Assembly: GCA_023249475.1 (NCBI GenBank)
Contig: JAHFCO010000002.1
Location: forward strand, 54,339 to 118,338
Length of the DNA stretch: 64,000 bases
Direction of reading: 5' to 3'
Source: Bacillota bacterium
Lineage (GTDB): Bacteria; Bacillota_I; Bacilli_A; Erysipelotrichales; Erysipelotrichaceae
The notes beneath the pieces were generated by a model, which saw nothing but the letters and a program-made list of their open reading frames with translations, was not told where the DNA came from and did not search any database. A program made the translations under genes and the position numbers. The stretch's first letter is position 1. Every line of letters starts with the position of its first letter. Shown here one piece after another: positions 44,902 to 52,877 of this stretch.

Positions 44902-45745
44902 GAAAATAGCCATCCTGACCGATTCCGGGAGCGATGTCCCCGCGGATATCGCCAAGGAACTGGGGATCTTCGTCCTCCCCCTCCAAGTCATCTACCAAAA
45001 CCGCAGTTATCTCGACGGGGTCGATATCGACGCCCAATCGGTCTATGACCGCCTACCGGTCGAAGTGCCTTCCACCTCGCTTCCCACGGGGGAATACGTC
45101 GACAAGGTCCTCACCCAAATCAAAGAACAGGGCTTTACCCACATCCTCGCGGTCGTCCTCTCCTCCGGATTGTCCGGGACCTGCAACTTCGTCCGGCTCA
45201 TGGCCCAGGAAAGCAAAATCCCGTTCCATGTCATCGATACCAAGAACATCGGGATCGGTAGCGGATTGAGCGTCATCAAGGCGGCGAAACTGGTGAAGGA
45301 AGGGGGATCGTTCAACGACGTCATCGCGAAGGTCGAAGCGATCACCCAGAAAACCAAAGTGTTCTTCGTTCTCTCCACCCTGGAATATCTCAAGAAAGGC
45401 GGACGGATCGGTAAAGTCATGGCCTTGCTTGGAACGACCTTCGATCTGAAACCGATCATCACCTGCAACGAAGAGGGGATCTACACCACCGTCACCAAGG
45501 CGCGAGGTCGGAAAGCCTCGTTGAAGCGGCTTCAGGAACTGGTCTACGAATTCACCAAAGACGCGACCCATGTCAACATCGGCTTCTCCCACGGGGATGC
45601 GTTTCAGGAAATCACCGTGATCAAGGAAGAGATGCTGACGCAACTCGCTTCAATCCAGAATGTCTACTTCGGACAAGTCTCCCCGGCATTGGGTGTCCAT
45701 ACCGGCCCCGGACTGATCGGGATCGGCGTACAGATCGACGAATAA
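44894..45745 (+). CDS. DegV family fatty-acid-binding protein
   Basis: A 283-residue DegV/FakB-like protein: ILTDSGSDVPADIAKELGIFVLPLQVIYQNRSYLDGVDI, PSTSLPTGEYVDKV, VLSSGLSGTCNF, the FVLSTLEYLKKGGRIGKVMALLGTTFDLKPIIT core and a final HTGPGLIGIGVQ. DegV proteins bind a fatty acid; FakB relatives present it to FakA kinase for phospholipid synthesis. No fakA is adjacent, so the partner is unknown. Overlaps the DUF1836 gene by eight bases. Confidence 0.93.
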   Translation: MNEKIAILTDSGSDVPADIAKELGIFVLPLQVIYQNRSYLDGVDIDAQSVYDRLPVEVPSTSLPTGEYVDKVLTQIKEQGFTHILAVVLSSGLSGTCNFVRLMAQESKIPFHVIDTKNIGIGSGLSVIKAAKLVKEGGSFNDVIAKVEAITQKTKVFFVLSTLEYLKKGGRIGKVMALLGTTFDLKPIITCNEEGIYTTVTKARGRKASLKRLQELVYEFTKDATHVNIGFSHGDAFQEITVIKEEMLTQLASIQNVYFGQVSPALGVHTGPGLIGIGVQIDE

Positions 45746-45751
45746 ACACAG

Positions 45752-45780
45752 AAACGTTCGCAACACGAACGTTTTTCTTT
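45752..45780 (+). terminator. terminator after degV
   Basis: Stem AAACGTTCG/CGAACGTTT, loop CAACA, T-rich tail. Confidence 0.8.
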
Positions 45781-45921
45781 CTTTATGAATAGCCATCGGG
45801 CTAAAAGACAAACCCTGATCGATGAAGGAATCGATGGTAAACGGGTGTCGGCTTTGCTACACTGAAGATAAGAAAACCACAGGTGCCGATCGATTGCGAT
45901 ACGGCACGGAAAGCGTGACCT

Positions 45922-46710
45922 ATGAGAAGCATCGTCATCACGGGAAGTACGAAAGGGATCGGATTCGCCATGGCGGATGAATTTCTACGCGCAGGATGCC
46001 GGGTGACGCTCTCCGGCAGACGGGCGCAGTTGGATCGTGAAATCGAGGAACAACTCCAAGAAGCGAGGGATCGCTACATCTATGTGCCATGCGATGTCAG
46101 GAACAAGGAAGACCTGCAACACCTTTGGGACCTCTCCGTTGAGAAATGGGGGGAGATCGACATCTGGATCAACAATGCCGGGGTCAATACACCGCATGCG
46201 GTCGCCCATGAAACCGAAGATACCGACACGCGGAATGTCATCGATACGAACCTGACCGGGATGATCTACGGATGCCAGGTCGCTTCTAACGGGATGTTGA
46301 GCCAAGGGAAAGGGGCGATCTATAGTATGGAGGGATTGGGTTCCAACCGCATGATCCAACCCAAAACCATCCTTTACGGAACCACGAAAAGCGCTCTGAC
46401 CTACTTCATGCGGGGCTTGGCGATGGAGCTGAAAGGGACGGGAGTGATCGCCGGGCGTTTGTCACCGGGAATGATGCTGACGGATTTCATCACGAAAACC
46501 CCCGACGGACAAGAGGCGACGATCCGACACGACCCCCGCTTCCGCAAGATCTTCAACATCTTGGCGGATCATCCCGAGACGGTCGCGCAATTCTTCATCC
46601 CGCGCATGCTCGCCAATACGAAGAACGACGCGCACATCGTTTGGCTGTCGCAGACGAAAGCGGCGATGCGATTCGTCGCTTCTCCCCTACGTCGGCGTAA
46701 ACTTGTGTAG
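45922..46710 (+). CDS. short-chain dehydrogenase/reductase
   Basis: A 262-residue SDR: cofactor loop TGSTKGIGFAMADEF (7-21), NNAGVNTPHAV near 89, and catalytic YGTTKSA. In place of the usual catalytic Ser strand it reads YSMEGLGSNRMIQPKTILYGTTK, a pattern resembling the NYC1/NOL chlorophyll b reductase branch, so the Ser position deserves checking. Substrate unknown; in a non-photosynthetic bacterium another polycyclic or lipid ketone is likelier. A 5' leader hairpin GTGCCG/CGGCAC (45883-45907) precedes it; the ribosome site is weak. Confidence 0.88.
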   Translation: MRSIVITGSTKGIGFAMADEFLRAGCRVTLSGRRAQLDREIEEQLQEARDRYIYVPCDVRNKEDLQHLWDLSVEKWGEIDIWINNAGVNTPHAVAHETEDTDTRNVIDTNLTGMIYGCQVASNGMLSQGKGAIYSMEGLGSNRMIQPKTILYGTTKSALTYFMRGLAMELKGTGVIAGRLSPGMMLTDFITKTPDGQEATIRHDPRFRKIFNILADHPETVAQFFIPRMLANTKNDAHIVWLSQTKAAMRFVASPLRRRKLV

Positions 46711-46730
46711 TCCACTCCGACATAAAGAAA

Positions 46731-46785
46731 AAAAGCCCGATGACGAACGCGCATGAAGGTTCATGTGGAATCGAATCGGGCTTTT
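46731..46785. terminator. bidirectional terminator between SDR and membrane protein
   Basis: Stem AAAAGCCCGAT/ATCGGGCTTTT enclosing a smaller CATGAA/TTCATG hairpin; A- and T-rich at both ends, serving both converging genes. Confidence 0.7.
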
Positions 46786-46799
46786 GAATGGATAAGGGA

Positions 46800-47285
46800 T
46801 CAAGTCTCGGAAGTGTAACGAACCTTGCACTTCCCCTTTTCGATTTCCCACAACGTCACGGCGATGCCGATGAGAATTAGGAGTAAGGAAATGAACTTGT
46901 ATGGGAGGCCGGCGAGCGGGAGGGCGATGACGGAAAACGCGATCCCGAGATTCGCGAAGAAGGCGATGACACAGGGTGTGCAACCATAGGTCAGGATACC
47001 GAAGAGGACGGACACGAACCCCAGGTTCGAACCGACGGCTTCTTTTCCTTTCAAGGTCGCCATGACCGTGCTGAGATTCATCAGGAAGGCGGATAAACCC
47101 GCCATCACAAGGTTAAGCAGGATGTTGATGAGAACCAAGGACGACCCATAGGTTTCACCCATCTCCGCGTAGCTCATGTTCAGTCCGTCGACCATCGTAT
47201 AGATCAGCAGGAACACCGCGAAAAAGAGCAGTCCTTGCTGGATATTCTTGCGTGTTTTAAGCCGTTGCAGTGCGATCGTGATCAT
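46800..47285 (-). CDS. four-helix membrane protein with CTPC motif
   Basis: A 161-residue membrane protein with four hydrophobic segments (about 18-35, 47-67, 86-110 and 114-146). The third contains YGCTPCVIAFF, a membrane-embedded CxxC motif, which could bind metal or a disulfide. The basic start ITIALQRLKTRKNIQQG and charged end WEIEKGKCKVRYTSET face the cytoplasm. I do not recognise the family with confidence. An extended -10 TG-T-TATACT on the reverse strand (47316-47321) and GGAGG precede the ATG. Confidence 0.65.
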   Translation of the reverse strand: MITIALQRLKTRKNIQQGLLFFAVFLLIYTMVDGLNMSYAEMGETYGSSLVLINILLNLVMAGLSAFLMNLSTVMATLKGKEAVGSNLGFVSVLFGILTYGCTPCVIAFFANLGIAFSVIALPLAGLPYKFISLLLILIGIAVTLWEIEKGKCKVRYTSET

Positions 47286-47441
47286 CGAAAAACCTCCGTC
47301 AAAGGGTATGGAATGAGTATAACACAGACGGTTCGGAGGTTTTGGGAGGGATGCCCGGCGATGTGAAAATGAAAAAAAACAAAGTTAAATTTCATTGTAA
47401 GAATGTAAGTAAAAAATAACATTCGAAGTATGCCCAACTCG

Positions 47442-47470
47442 TTGAGTGACTGGGTCGATTGTGGTAAACT
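47442..47470 (+). promoter_or_regulatory. promoter of the phn-type transporter operon
   Basis: -35 TTGAGT (47442-47447), 17-bp spacer, -10 TAAACT (47465-47470). An imperfect repeat GAATGT-N12-ACATTC lies upstream at 47401-47424 and may be an operator. CAGGAGGG precedes the ATG at 47504. Confidence 0.5.
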
Positions 47471-47503
47471 AACGTTATAGGTTGAACCTTACAGGAGGGA
47501 ACA

Positions 47504-48538
47504 ATGAAAAGAATCTTGAAATTGCTCGCCGTCTTGTTCATCGTTGTCGGATCCCTGACAGCGTGTGCAAGCAAACCGAAAGTTATCGAAGATTTGAAAG
47601 TCTTGTTTGTGCCGAGTAAAGATGCTGCTACCATCATCGCCCAAACCGAACCGTTGAAACAATTGTTGATCGACGCGTTGGCTGAAAAAGGATTCGAAGT
47701 TTCGAAAGTGACGATCGACGTTACCTCTTCCTACGAAGCCGCAGGGGAAGCCCTGGCTGCCGGAACCGCGCATGTCGGTTTCATCCCCGCGAACACGTAT
47801 GTCCTCTATCATGAAGACGGTGTCGAAGTCATTCTGGCCGCGACCCGCGCCGGTTTGAATAAAGACAGCATCAATGCGAAAGACTGGAACGACGGCTTGC
47901 CGACGACCGGGGATAGCACGAACCAAGTTTCCTACTACCGTTCGATCGCGTTAGCCGGAATCAGTGATTATGCCCAAGCCTTGTTGGCGAAAGTCAACGC
48001 CGGAACCGAATTGACCTGGGAAGATGTCAATGGTGCGACATGGTGCCATAGCAGTACGACGTCCGCTTCCGGTTATGTTTATCCGACCATTTGGTTGATG
48101 GACAAATTCGATAAGAAGATCACCGATTTGGCGAAACACTATAAAGTCGAAGCCGGATATGGTCAGACCGCTGCCGACTTGGCATCCGGAGCTTGTGACA
48201 TCGGTGTCGGTTATGCCGACTTCCGTCGTGACTACGAAGCCAAGTGGACCACCAGCACGACCGATGGCGGATTTGGAAGAACCGAATCCGTTTGGAAAGA
48301 AACCGGCGTTCTGTTTGTGACCGAAGGGGTCATGAACGATACGATTTCCGTTTCCCCGGCCAACGAAGACATGTCCGACAAGTTAATCAAAGCATTGCAG
48401 GAAGCCTTCATTGAAATCGCTCAGACGGAAGCCGGCAAAGGCGCCATCGCGATCTATAGCCATGAAGGATACAAAGTCGTTACCGACGCCGACTACGAAG
48501 CAACTCGCAAAGCCGCCGAAGTCTTGTCCGGAAACTAG
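47504..48538 (+). CDS. phnD: phosphate/phosphite/phosphonate ABC transporter binding lipoprotein
   Basis: A 344-residue lipoprotein, signal ending LTAC (Cys21). PhnD-family features: LKVLFVPSKDAATIIAQTEPLKQLLIDALAEKGFEVSKVTIDVTSSYEAAGEALAAGTAHVGFIPANTYVL, the STTSASGYVYPTIWL ligand loop and ASGACDIGVGYADFRRDYE. It binds phosphonate, phosphite or phosphate outside the cell. No C-P lyase genes are near, so phosphite, phosphate or intact phosphonate esters are open. A terminator separates it from the ATPase gene. Confidence 0.9.
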   Translation: MKRILKLLAVLFIVVGSLTACASKPKVIEDLKVLFVPSKDAATIIAQTEPLKQLLIDALAEKGFEVSKVTIDVTSSYEAAGEALAAGTAHVGFIPANTYVLYHEDGVEVILAATRAGLNKDSINAKDWNDGLPTTGDSTNQVSYYRSIALAGISDYAQALLAKVNAGTELTWEDVNGATWCHSSTTSASGYVYPTIWLMDKFDKKITDLAKHYKVEAGYGQTAADLASGACDIGVGYADFRRDYEAKWTTSTTDGGFGRTESVWKETGVLFVTEGVMNDTISVSPANEDMSDKLIKALQEAFIEIAQTEAGKGAIAIYSHEGYKVVTDADYEATRKAAEVLSGN

Positions 48539-48546
48539 AACCAAAG

Positions 48547-48573
48547 GCGAGGGGGCGACCCCTCGCTTTTTTT
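48547..48573 (+). terminator. attenuating terminator between phnD and phnC
   Basis: Stem GCGAGGGG/CCCCTCGC with GCGA tetraloop and seven T; likely reduces ATPase and permease levels relative to the binding protein. Confidence 0.85.
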
Positions 48574-48586
48574 AACGAGGTCCACA

Positions 48587-49354
48587 ATGATTCAATTCAA
48601 AAACGTTGTCAAGACTTACCCCGGAGGGGTCCAAGCCCTGAAAGGGATCAATCTTACGATCGAACAAGGGGAATTCGTCGCCATCATCGGGTTATCCGGT
48701 GCCGGTAAGAGCACCTTGATCCGCAGTATCAACCAAATGCATCAGATCACCGGCGGTGAACTCATCGTCGACGGTCAAGATGTTTCGAAGTTGTCCGGCG
48801 AAGCGCTTCGTCGTTTTCGTCGCAATATCGGCATGGTTTTCCAGTCCTTCAACCTCGTCAAGAGGACGACGGTCATCAAGAACGTCTTGGCGGCGCGTGT
48901 CGCGGACATGCCGTTGTGGAAAAGCATGCTGGGGGTTTACTCCAAATCCGATAAGATCTTAGCGTTGGAAGCTTTGGATAAAGTCGGGATTCTTGAGAAG
49001 GCGTATGTCCGCGCCGACATGTTGTCGGGCGGGCAACAGCAACGTGTCGCCTTGGCGCGCTGTCTGGCGCAAAAACCGCAGATCATTCTTGCGGACGAAC
49101 CCGTCGCTTCCTTGGATCCGCTGACATCCCAACAAGTCATGGAAGATTTCGTCAAGATCAACCGCGACCTCAACATCACCGTGATCGCCAACATGCACCA
49201 TGTGGACATCGCGACCAAGTATTCCAAACGGATCATCGGGATCAAAGCCGGGGAGATCGTCTTCGACGGCCCCAGCAGCGAACTCACCAACGACCACTTA
49301 ACCGAAATCTACGGGCGCAATCTGCAACGCAACGACTTCATGGGAGTGGAATGA
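48587..49354 (+). CDS. phnC: phosphonate-type ABC transporter ATP-binding protein
   Basis: A 255-residue ATPase: GLSGAGKST Walker A, VFQSFNLVKRTTVIKNVLAARV Q-loop region, LSGGQQQRVALARCLAQKPQIILADEPVASLDP signature and Walker B, and NMHHVDIATKYSKRIIGIKAG switch region with His-Val in place of the common His-Asp, as typical of PhnC. It pairs with the two permeases downstream; its stop overlaps the first permease start (ATGA). Confidence 0.94.
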   Translation: MIQFKNVVKTYPGGVQALKGINLTIEQGEFVAIIGLSGAGKSTLIRSINQMHQITGGELIVDGQDVSKLSGEALRRFRRNIGMVFQSFNLVKRTTVIKNVLAARVADMPLWKSMLGVYSKSDKILALEALDKVGILEKAYVRADMLSGGQQQRVALARCLAQKPQIILADEPVASLDPLTSQQVMEDFVKINRDLNITVIANMHHVDIATKYSKRIIGIKAGEIVFDGPSSELTNDHLTEIYGRNLQRNDFMGVE

Positions 49355-50175
49355 TGAAGTGGCTGAAGAACCTGATCCGCCCCGAACCGCTGGTTTTGGG
49401 GAACGGAAAGATCGTCCAACCGAAAATGAGCATCATGGTCATCCTTGTGCCGATATTCACCGTGGCGACCCTCTTTTCGGCCTACATCATCGAATTCGAC
49501 ATCTTCATCCTTTTGCGTCGGGGATATCAATTCTTCGTCATCGTCGGAAGGATGATCCCGCCGGATTGGTCGTATTTCCCCGAAGTCATCGGACCGTTGG
49601 TCGAAACGATCATGATGTCGATTTTCGGTACCTTGCTTGGGGCGTTCCTTTCGTTGCCGCTGGCTTTCCTGAGTTCCGACAACATCATCAAAAACAAAGT
49701 GTTCCTTTGGACCAACCGTATGGTCGTCAGCTTGTTCCGCACGTTGCCGATCCTCATCTTCGCATTCATCCTGAAATACATCTTCGGGATCGGGACCTTC
49801 GCCGGTACTTTGGCGATCGCCCTGTTCACCTGGTTGATCATGACGAAGATGCTTTATGAAATCATCGAAACCGTGGATATGGGTCCTTTCGAAGCGATCG
49901 AGTCCAGCGGGGCGAGCCGTCTGCGCGCCTTCATCGTCAGCATCATCCCTCAAATCCTCGGCCAATACATCTCCATCGCACTCTACAATTTCGAGATGAA
50001 CGTACGTAGCGCCGCCATTTTGGGGTACGTCGGAGCCGGGGGGATCGGGTTACTATTGAACGAGAAACTGGGATGGCGCCGATACGACCAAGTCGGTTTG
50101 ATTCTCTTTGCCTTGTTGGTCACCGTCTATGTGATCGAATCGATCAGCCGACTCATCCGAACGAGGTTATCCTGA
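49351..50175 (+). CDS. phnE: phosphonate-type ABC transporter permease 1
   Basis: A 274-residue permease with a cytoplasmic start, helix 1 near 25-47, and the permease core IGPLVETIMMSIFGTLLGAFLSLPLAFLSSDNII, RTLPILIFAFILKYIFGIGTFAGTLAIALFTWLIMTKMLYEIIETVDMGPFEAIESSGASRLRAFIVSIIPQI containing the EAA coupling loop. It forms the channel as heterodimer with the next gene product. Overlaps phnC by four bases. Confidence 0.92.
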   Translation: MMKWLKNLIRPEPLVLGNGKIVQPKMSIMVILVPIFTVATLFSAYIIEFDIFILLRRGYQFFVIVGRMIPPDWSYFPEVIGPLVETIMMSIFGTLLGAFLSLPLAFLSSDNIIKNKVFLWTNRMVVSLFRTLPILIFAFILKYIFGIGTFAGTLAIALFTWLIMTKMLYEIIETVDMGPFEAIESSGASRLRAFIVSIIPQILGQYISIALYNFEMNVRSAAILGYVGAGGIGLLLNEKLGWRRYDQVGLILFALLVTVYVIESISRLIRTRLS

Positions 50176-50176
50176 T

Positions 50177-50992
50177 ATGAGCGAAACCGTACTGAAAATG
50201 TATAAGAAGCGCCCGAAAGACTGGATCGTCAAATGGGGCAGCTTCCTTGTCATCGTCTTGTTGATCGCGGTCAGCGTCCCGTATGTCGATTATAACGGGT
50301 TGACGGATTACGGTCAGGAGATCGCGAAGAGCATCATCTTCGGGATCGTCAAACCCGATCTCTCATTGTTGTTTGACTTCTCCACCACCGAAGCCGTCCC
50401 CTATCTCTTGCTTGAAACCGCATGTATCGCGTTCCTGGGCACCTTGGTCGGCTCCGTGTTGGCATTACCCTTCGCCTTCCTTTCCTCCCGCAACATCGTC
50501 CCGAAGTGGGTCGCCACGATCGGCACCTTCTTCATCACCGTCGTGCGGACGTTCCCGGCTTTCGTCTATGGCTTGATGTTCATCCGTGTCACCGGTCCCG
50601 GACCGTTCACCGGCGCATTGACCTTGGCGGTTTCCGGCATCGGGATGACGGCGAAACTCTATGTGGAAACGATCGAGGATTTGGATAAAGGGATCATCGA
50701 GGCCCTGGATGCTTCCGGATGCAACGCCATCCAGAAGATCCGGTATGGCATCATCCCGCAACTCATGAGTAATTTCGCTTCCATCACGATCTACCGGTTT
50801 GAAATCAACGTCAAGAACGCTTCGATCCTTGGACTGGTCGGAGCCGGCGGGATCGGCTATCCTCTGATCTCAGCCATCGGTGCGTTCCGTTGGAGCGATG
50901 CCGGGACCTTGTTGTTCGGCTTGATCGTCCTGGTTCTGATCATCGAATACGGCTCAGGCAGACTACGCAGGAAACTCGCGACGGGCATCTAG
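50177..50992 (+). CDS. phnE: phosphonate-type ABC transporter permease 2
   Basis: A 271-residue permease paralogous to the preceding one: LETACIAFLGTLVGSVLALPFAFLSSRNIVPKWVATIGTFFITVVRTFPAFVYGLMFIRVTGPGPFTGALTLAVSGIGMTAKLYVETIEDLDKGIIEALDASGCNAIQKIRYGIIPQL, with the EAA loop, and VGAGGIGYPLISAIGAFRWSDAG. It begins one base after its partner, giving phnDCEE order. Its stop codon lies in the loop of the terminator. Confidence 0.92.
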   Translation: MSETVLKMYKKRPKDWIVKWGSFLVIVLLIAVSVPYVDYNGLTDYGQEIAKSIIFGIVKPDLSLLFDFSTTEAVPYLLLETACIAFLGTLVGSVLALPFAFLSSRNIVPKWVATIGTFFITVVRTFPAFVYGLMFIRVTGPGPFTGALTLAVSGIGMTAKLYVETIEDLDKGIIEALDASGCNAIQKIRYGIIPQLMSNFASITIYRFEINVKNASILGLVGAGGIGYPLISAIGAFRWSDAGTLLFGLIVLVLIIEYGSGRLRRKLATGI

Positions 50993-51004
50993 CCCGTCGT
51001 TTTC
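50979..51004 (+). terminator. terminator overlapping the end of the second phnE
   Basis: Stem CGACGGG/CCCGTCG with the TAG stop in the loop, then TTTTC. Confidence 0.8.
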
Positions 51005-51037
51005 TTTTGGCGGGTGGAAAACCAACAACTCATCGAC

Positions 51038-51043
51038 TATAAT
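51038..51043 (+). promoter_or_regulatory. -10 box of the transglutaminase-like gene
   Basis: Perfect TATAAT seven bases before the chosen ATG; no matching -35 and no ribosome site. If used, the transcript starts at the initiation codon. Confidence 0.45.
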
Positions 51044-51049
51044 GAAAGT

Positions 51050-51985
51050 ATGAAACACATCGAACACATCCGAGTCAAAATCACCCTGCTTGTCCTTCTT
51101 TTGACGCTTTCAGGATGTGTTTTCATTCGTCCGGTCCCCAAGGACCTCACCCATTCCCAAACTTGGACGGTAACGGACGACTATTATGCGATCGACACCG
51201 ACTTCCATTTGGCTCAAAGCCGCTATCTCGACGAGGATTCGACGGTTTTCTGGATTGAATCCGAAATGGAATTGGCACTCCTTCTGACGGTGCGCTTTGA
51301 ACAAGGCGAGTTTCTGACGGAATATCTGAGCGAAGAACGGTTGGATCACGATAAAGTCGTCTCATACTTGATCAGTCTCTTCGTCCATGACTTCGAGTAC
51401 TATGAAGGAACGAACGAATATAGCGAAGACGGTAAGCTTCAAATCGTCACCGATACGGTCACCTTGGTCGTCGACGAGGAGGAGATCGACCTAGTGGAGA
51501 AGAAGATCGACGAGTGGACCTATGTGTTAAAGAAGCAGGATCTGGAAGATGTCAAGGATGTCACGTACTTGCATGATCAACTCATCAAGCGTGTCCGCTA
51601 TGACGATGAAGCGATCAAAAACAAGAAGCGCGATTCGGATGCCTTTTCCGCACGCGGCGTCTTCGAAGATGGACTGGCGGTATGCAACGGGTATAGCCAA
51701 GCGTACATGGGTTTACTGAAGGAGATGGGGATTCCGAGCCTGATGGTCAGTTCGGATGCGGAAGACCATGCCTGGAACCTGGTCTATATCGACCAGGAAT
51801 GGAAATATGTCGATGCGACGTGGGATGATTACGATTATCCGATCGAGAAACCGATGTATGATTACTTTCTGCTTGACCAAGCGGAATTCTATGACCATGA
51901 ATTCGATGACACCGGATACATGACATTATCCGAAGCCGACTACCTGTCGTTCGCCGAATATGTCTTTCCACAGACCGCAAACTAA
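51050..51985 (+). CDS. transglutaminase-like lipoprotein
   Basis: A 311-residue lipoprotein; signal ends LSGC (Cys23). A ~130-residue unassigned part leads to a transglutaminase-like core: YLHDQLIKRVRYDDEA, then SARGVFEDGLAVCNGYSQAYMGLLKEMGIPSLMVSSDAEDHAWNLVYIDQEWKYVDATWDD, with Cys, His and Asp in the triad order. Such domains act as cysteine proteases or cross-linking enzymes at the cell surface. ATG 51050 is chosen because it gives a clean signal peptide; a GTG at 51014 would place 12 hydrophilic residues ahead. Confidence 0.85.
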   Translation: MKHIEHIRVKITLLVLLLTLSGCVFIRPVPKDLTHSQTWTVTDDYYAIDTDFHLAQSRYLDEDSTVFWIESEMELALLLTVRFEQGEFLTEYLSEERLDHDKVVSYLISLFVHDFEYYEGTNEYSEDGKLQIVTDTVTLVVDEEEIDLVEKKIDEWTYVLKKQDLEDVKDVTYLHDQLIKRVRYDDEAIKNKKRDSDAFSARGVFEDGLAVCNGYSQAYMGLLKEMGIPSLMVSSDAEDHAWNLVYIDQEWKYVDATWDDYDYPIEKPMYDYFLLDQAEFYDHEFDDTGYMTLSEADYLSFAEYVFPQTAN

Positions 51986-52013
51986 AAGCACCTGATTCTT
52001 CGTCAGGTGCTTT
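51985..52013. terminator. bidirectional terminator
   Basis: Stem AAAGCACCTGA/TCAGGTGCTTT, loop TTCTTCG, between the transglutaminase-like and DUF1287 genes. Confidence 0.8.
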
Positions 52014-52014
52014 C

Positions 52015-52743
52015 TTATGGTTTAAGGATCCAGCGGTAATGTCCGGTAACGCCTTGTGTTTTGCTTCCGATTTCCAAGCGGTCTTCTTCCCGTTTGGGTT
52101 GTCCGCTATTGTGGATGATGAAGGGGATGCCGTTGATGTTCTTGATGTCGGAAATAACGGCGATATGGGAGAAATCATCCCCGAAGACGACCAAGTCCCC
52201 GGGCATCCACTGGTCGCGGTCGTAAATGTCGTTGGTCAGTTTCACCGCATGGCCATCCAGGAAGATCTTCACATTCAAGACCCTTCTGAAATCGATGTTC
52301 GGGTCGCGGAACTCGATGTAATCGTAGGCGGTCCAACGTCGCGCCTTGATGTCCGCATCGATCAAATCCTTGAGACTGTATCCGGCTTGCTTCAACGCGC
52401 GCCAGATCAGATCCGTGCACACGCCCTCGTCATCCGGCGGATATCCCCCGGCATAATAGGCGCTGCGGTAAGTCACCATGTTCTGCGCATCGATCCGTGC
52501 CCCGTAGACGATTTCCCTGAAATCATCGACGCCGTCATGGTCATAGTCGGGCAACGGGGCGATGCCATAGTCAAGGAGGGTCAACGGCAAGCCGTCGACC
52601 GGTTCGAGTTGCTTGGGTTCTTCCTTCGGTTGAAGAAGGATCGATATCGCTGCCCCGGTCCCGATCAGCAAGAACAACGGTAAAAAAATGACGAGGATCA
52701 GTCGTCCGATTCTTACTCTCCTTCTCGGGGGTAGGTGTTTCAT
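52015..52743 (-). CDS. DUF1287 membrane-anchored protein
   Basis: A 242-residue protein with an N-terminal membrane anchor (about 13-37) and an outer DUF1287 domain. It contains DYDHDGVDDFRE (66-77), a calcium-binding thrombospondin-type-3-like loop, followed by GVCTDLIWRALKQAGY (Cys109), WMPGDLVVFGDDFSHIAVISD (His193) and IIHNSG, an arrangement like NlpC/P60 or amidase cysteine peptidases. Function unknown; the Cys-His pair suggests a hydrolase at the cell surface. Converges with the transglutaminase-like gene. Confidence 0.82.
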   Translation of the reverse strand: MKHLPPRRRVRIGRLILVIFLPLFLLIGTGAAISILLQPKEEPKQLEPVDGLPLTLLDYGIAPLPDYDHDGVDDFREIVYGARIDAQNMVTYRSAYYAGGYPPDDEGVCTDLIWRALKQAGYSLKDLIDADIKARRWTAYDYIEFRDPNIDFRRVLNVKIFLDGHAVKLTNDIYDRDQWMPGDLVVFGDDFSHIAVISDIKNINGIPFIIHNSGQPKREEDRLEIGSKTQGVTGHYRWILKP

Positions 52744-52811
52744 GGCACAATTATATCAGAGAAACCTTGAACGTCAAAGGAGAAAACACAGCGTCGAATC
52801 GTGGCGGGATA

Positions 52812-52840
52812 TTGTATTCGGAATCGGGATTTGCTAAAGT
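52812..52840 (+). promoter_or_regulatory. promoter of the Fpg/Nei-like gene
   Basis: -35 TTGTAT (52812-52817), 17-bp spacer, -10 TAAAGT (52835-52840); AGGAAGGAG precedes the ATG at 52878. Confidence 0.6.
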
Positions 52841-52877
52841 GAGACCAAAGGACGAATGTCCATAGGAAGGAGCCGAA

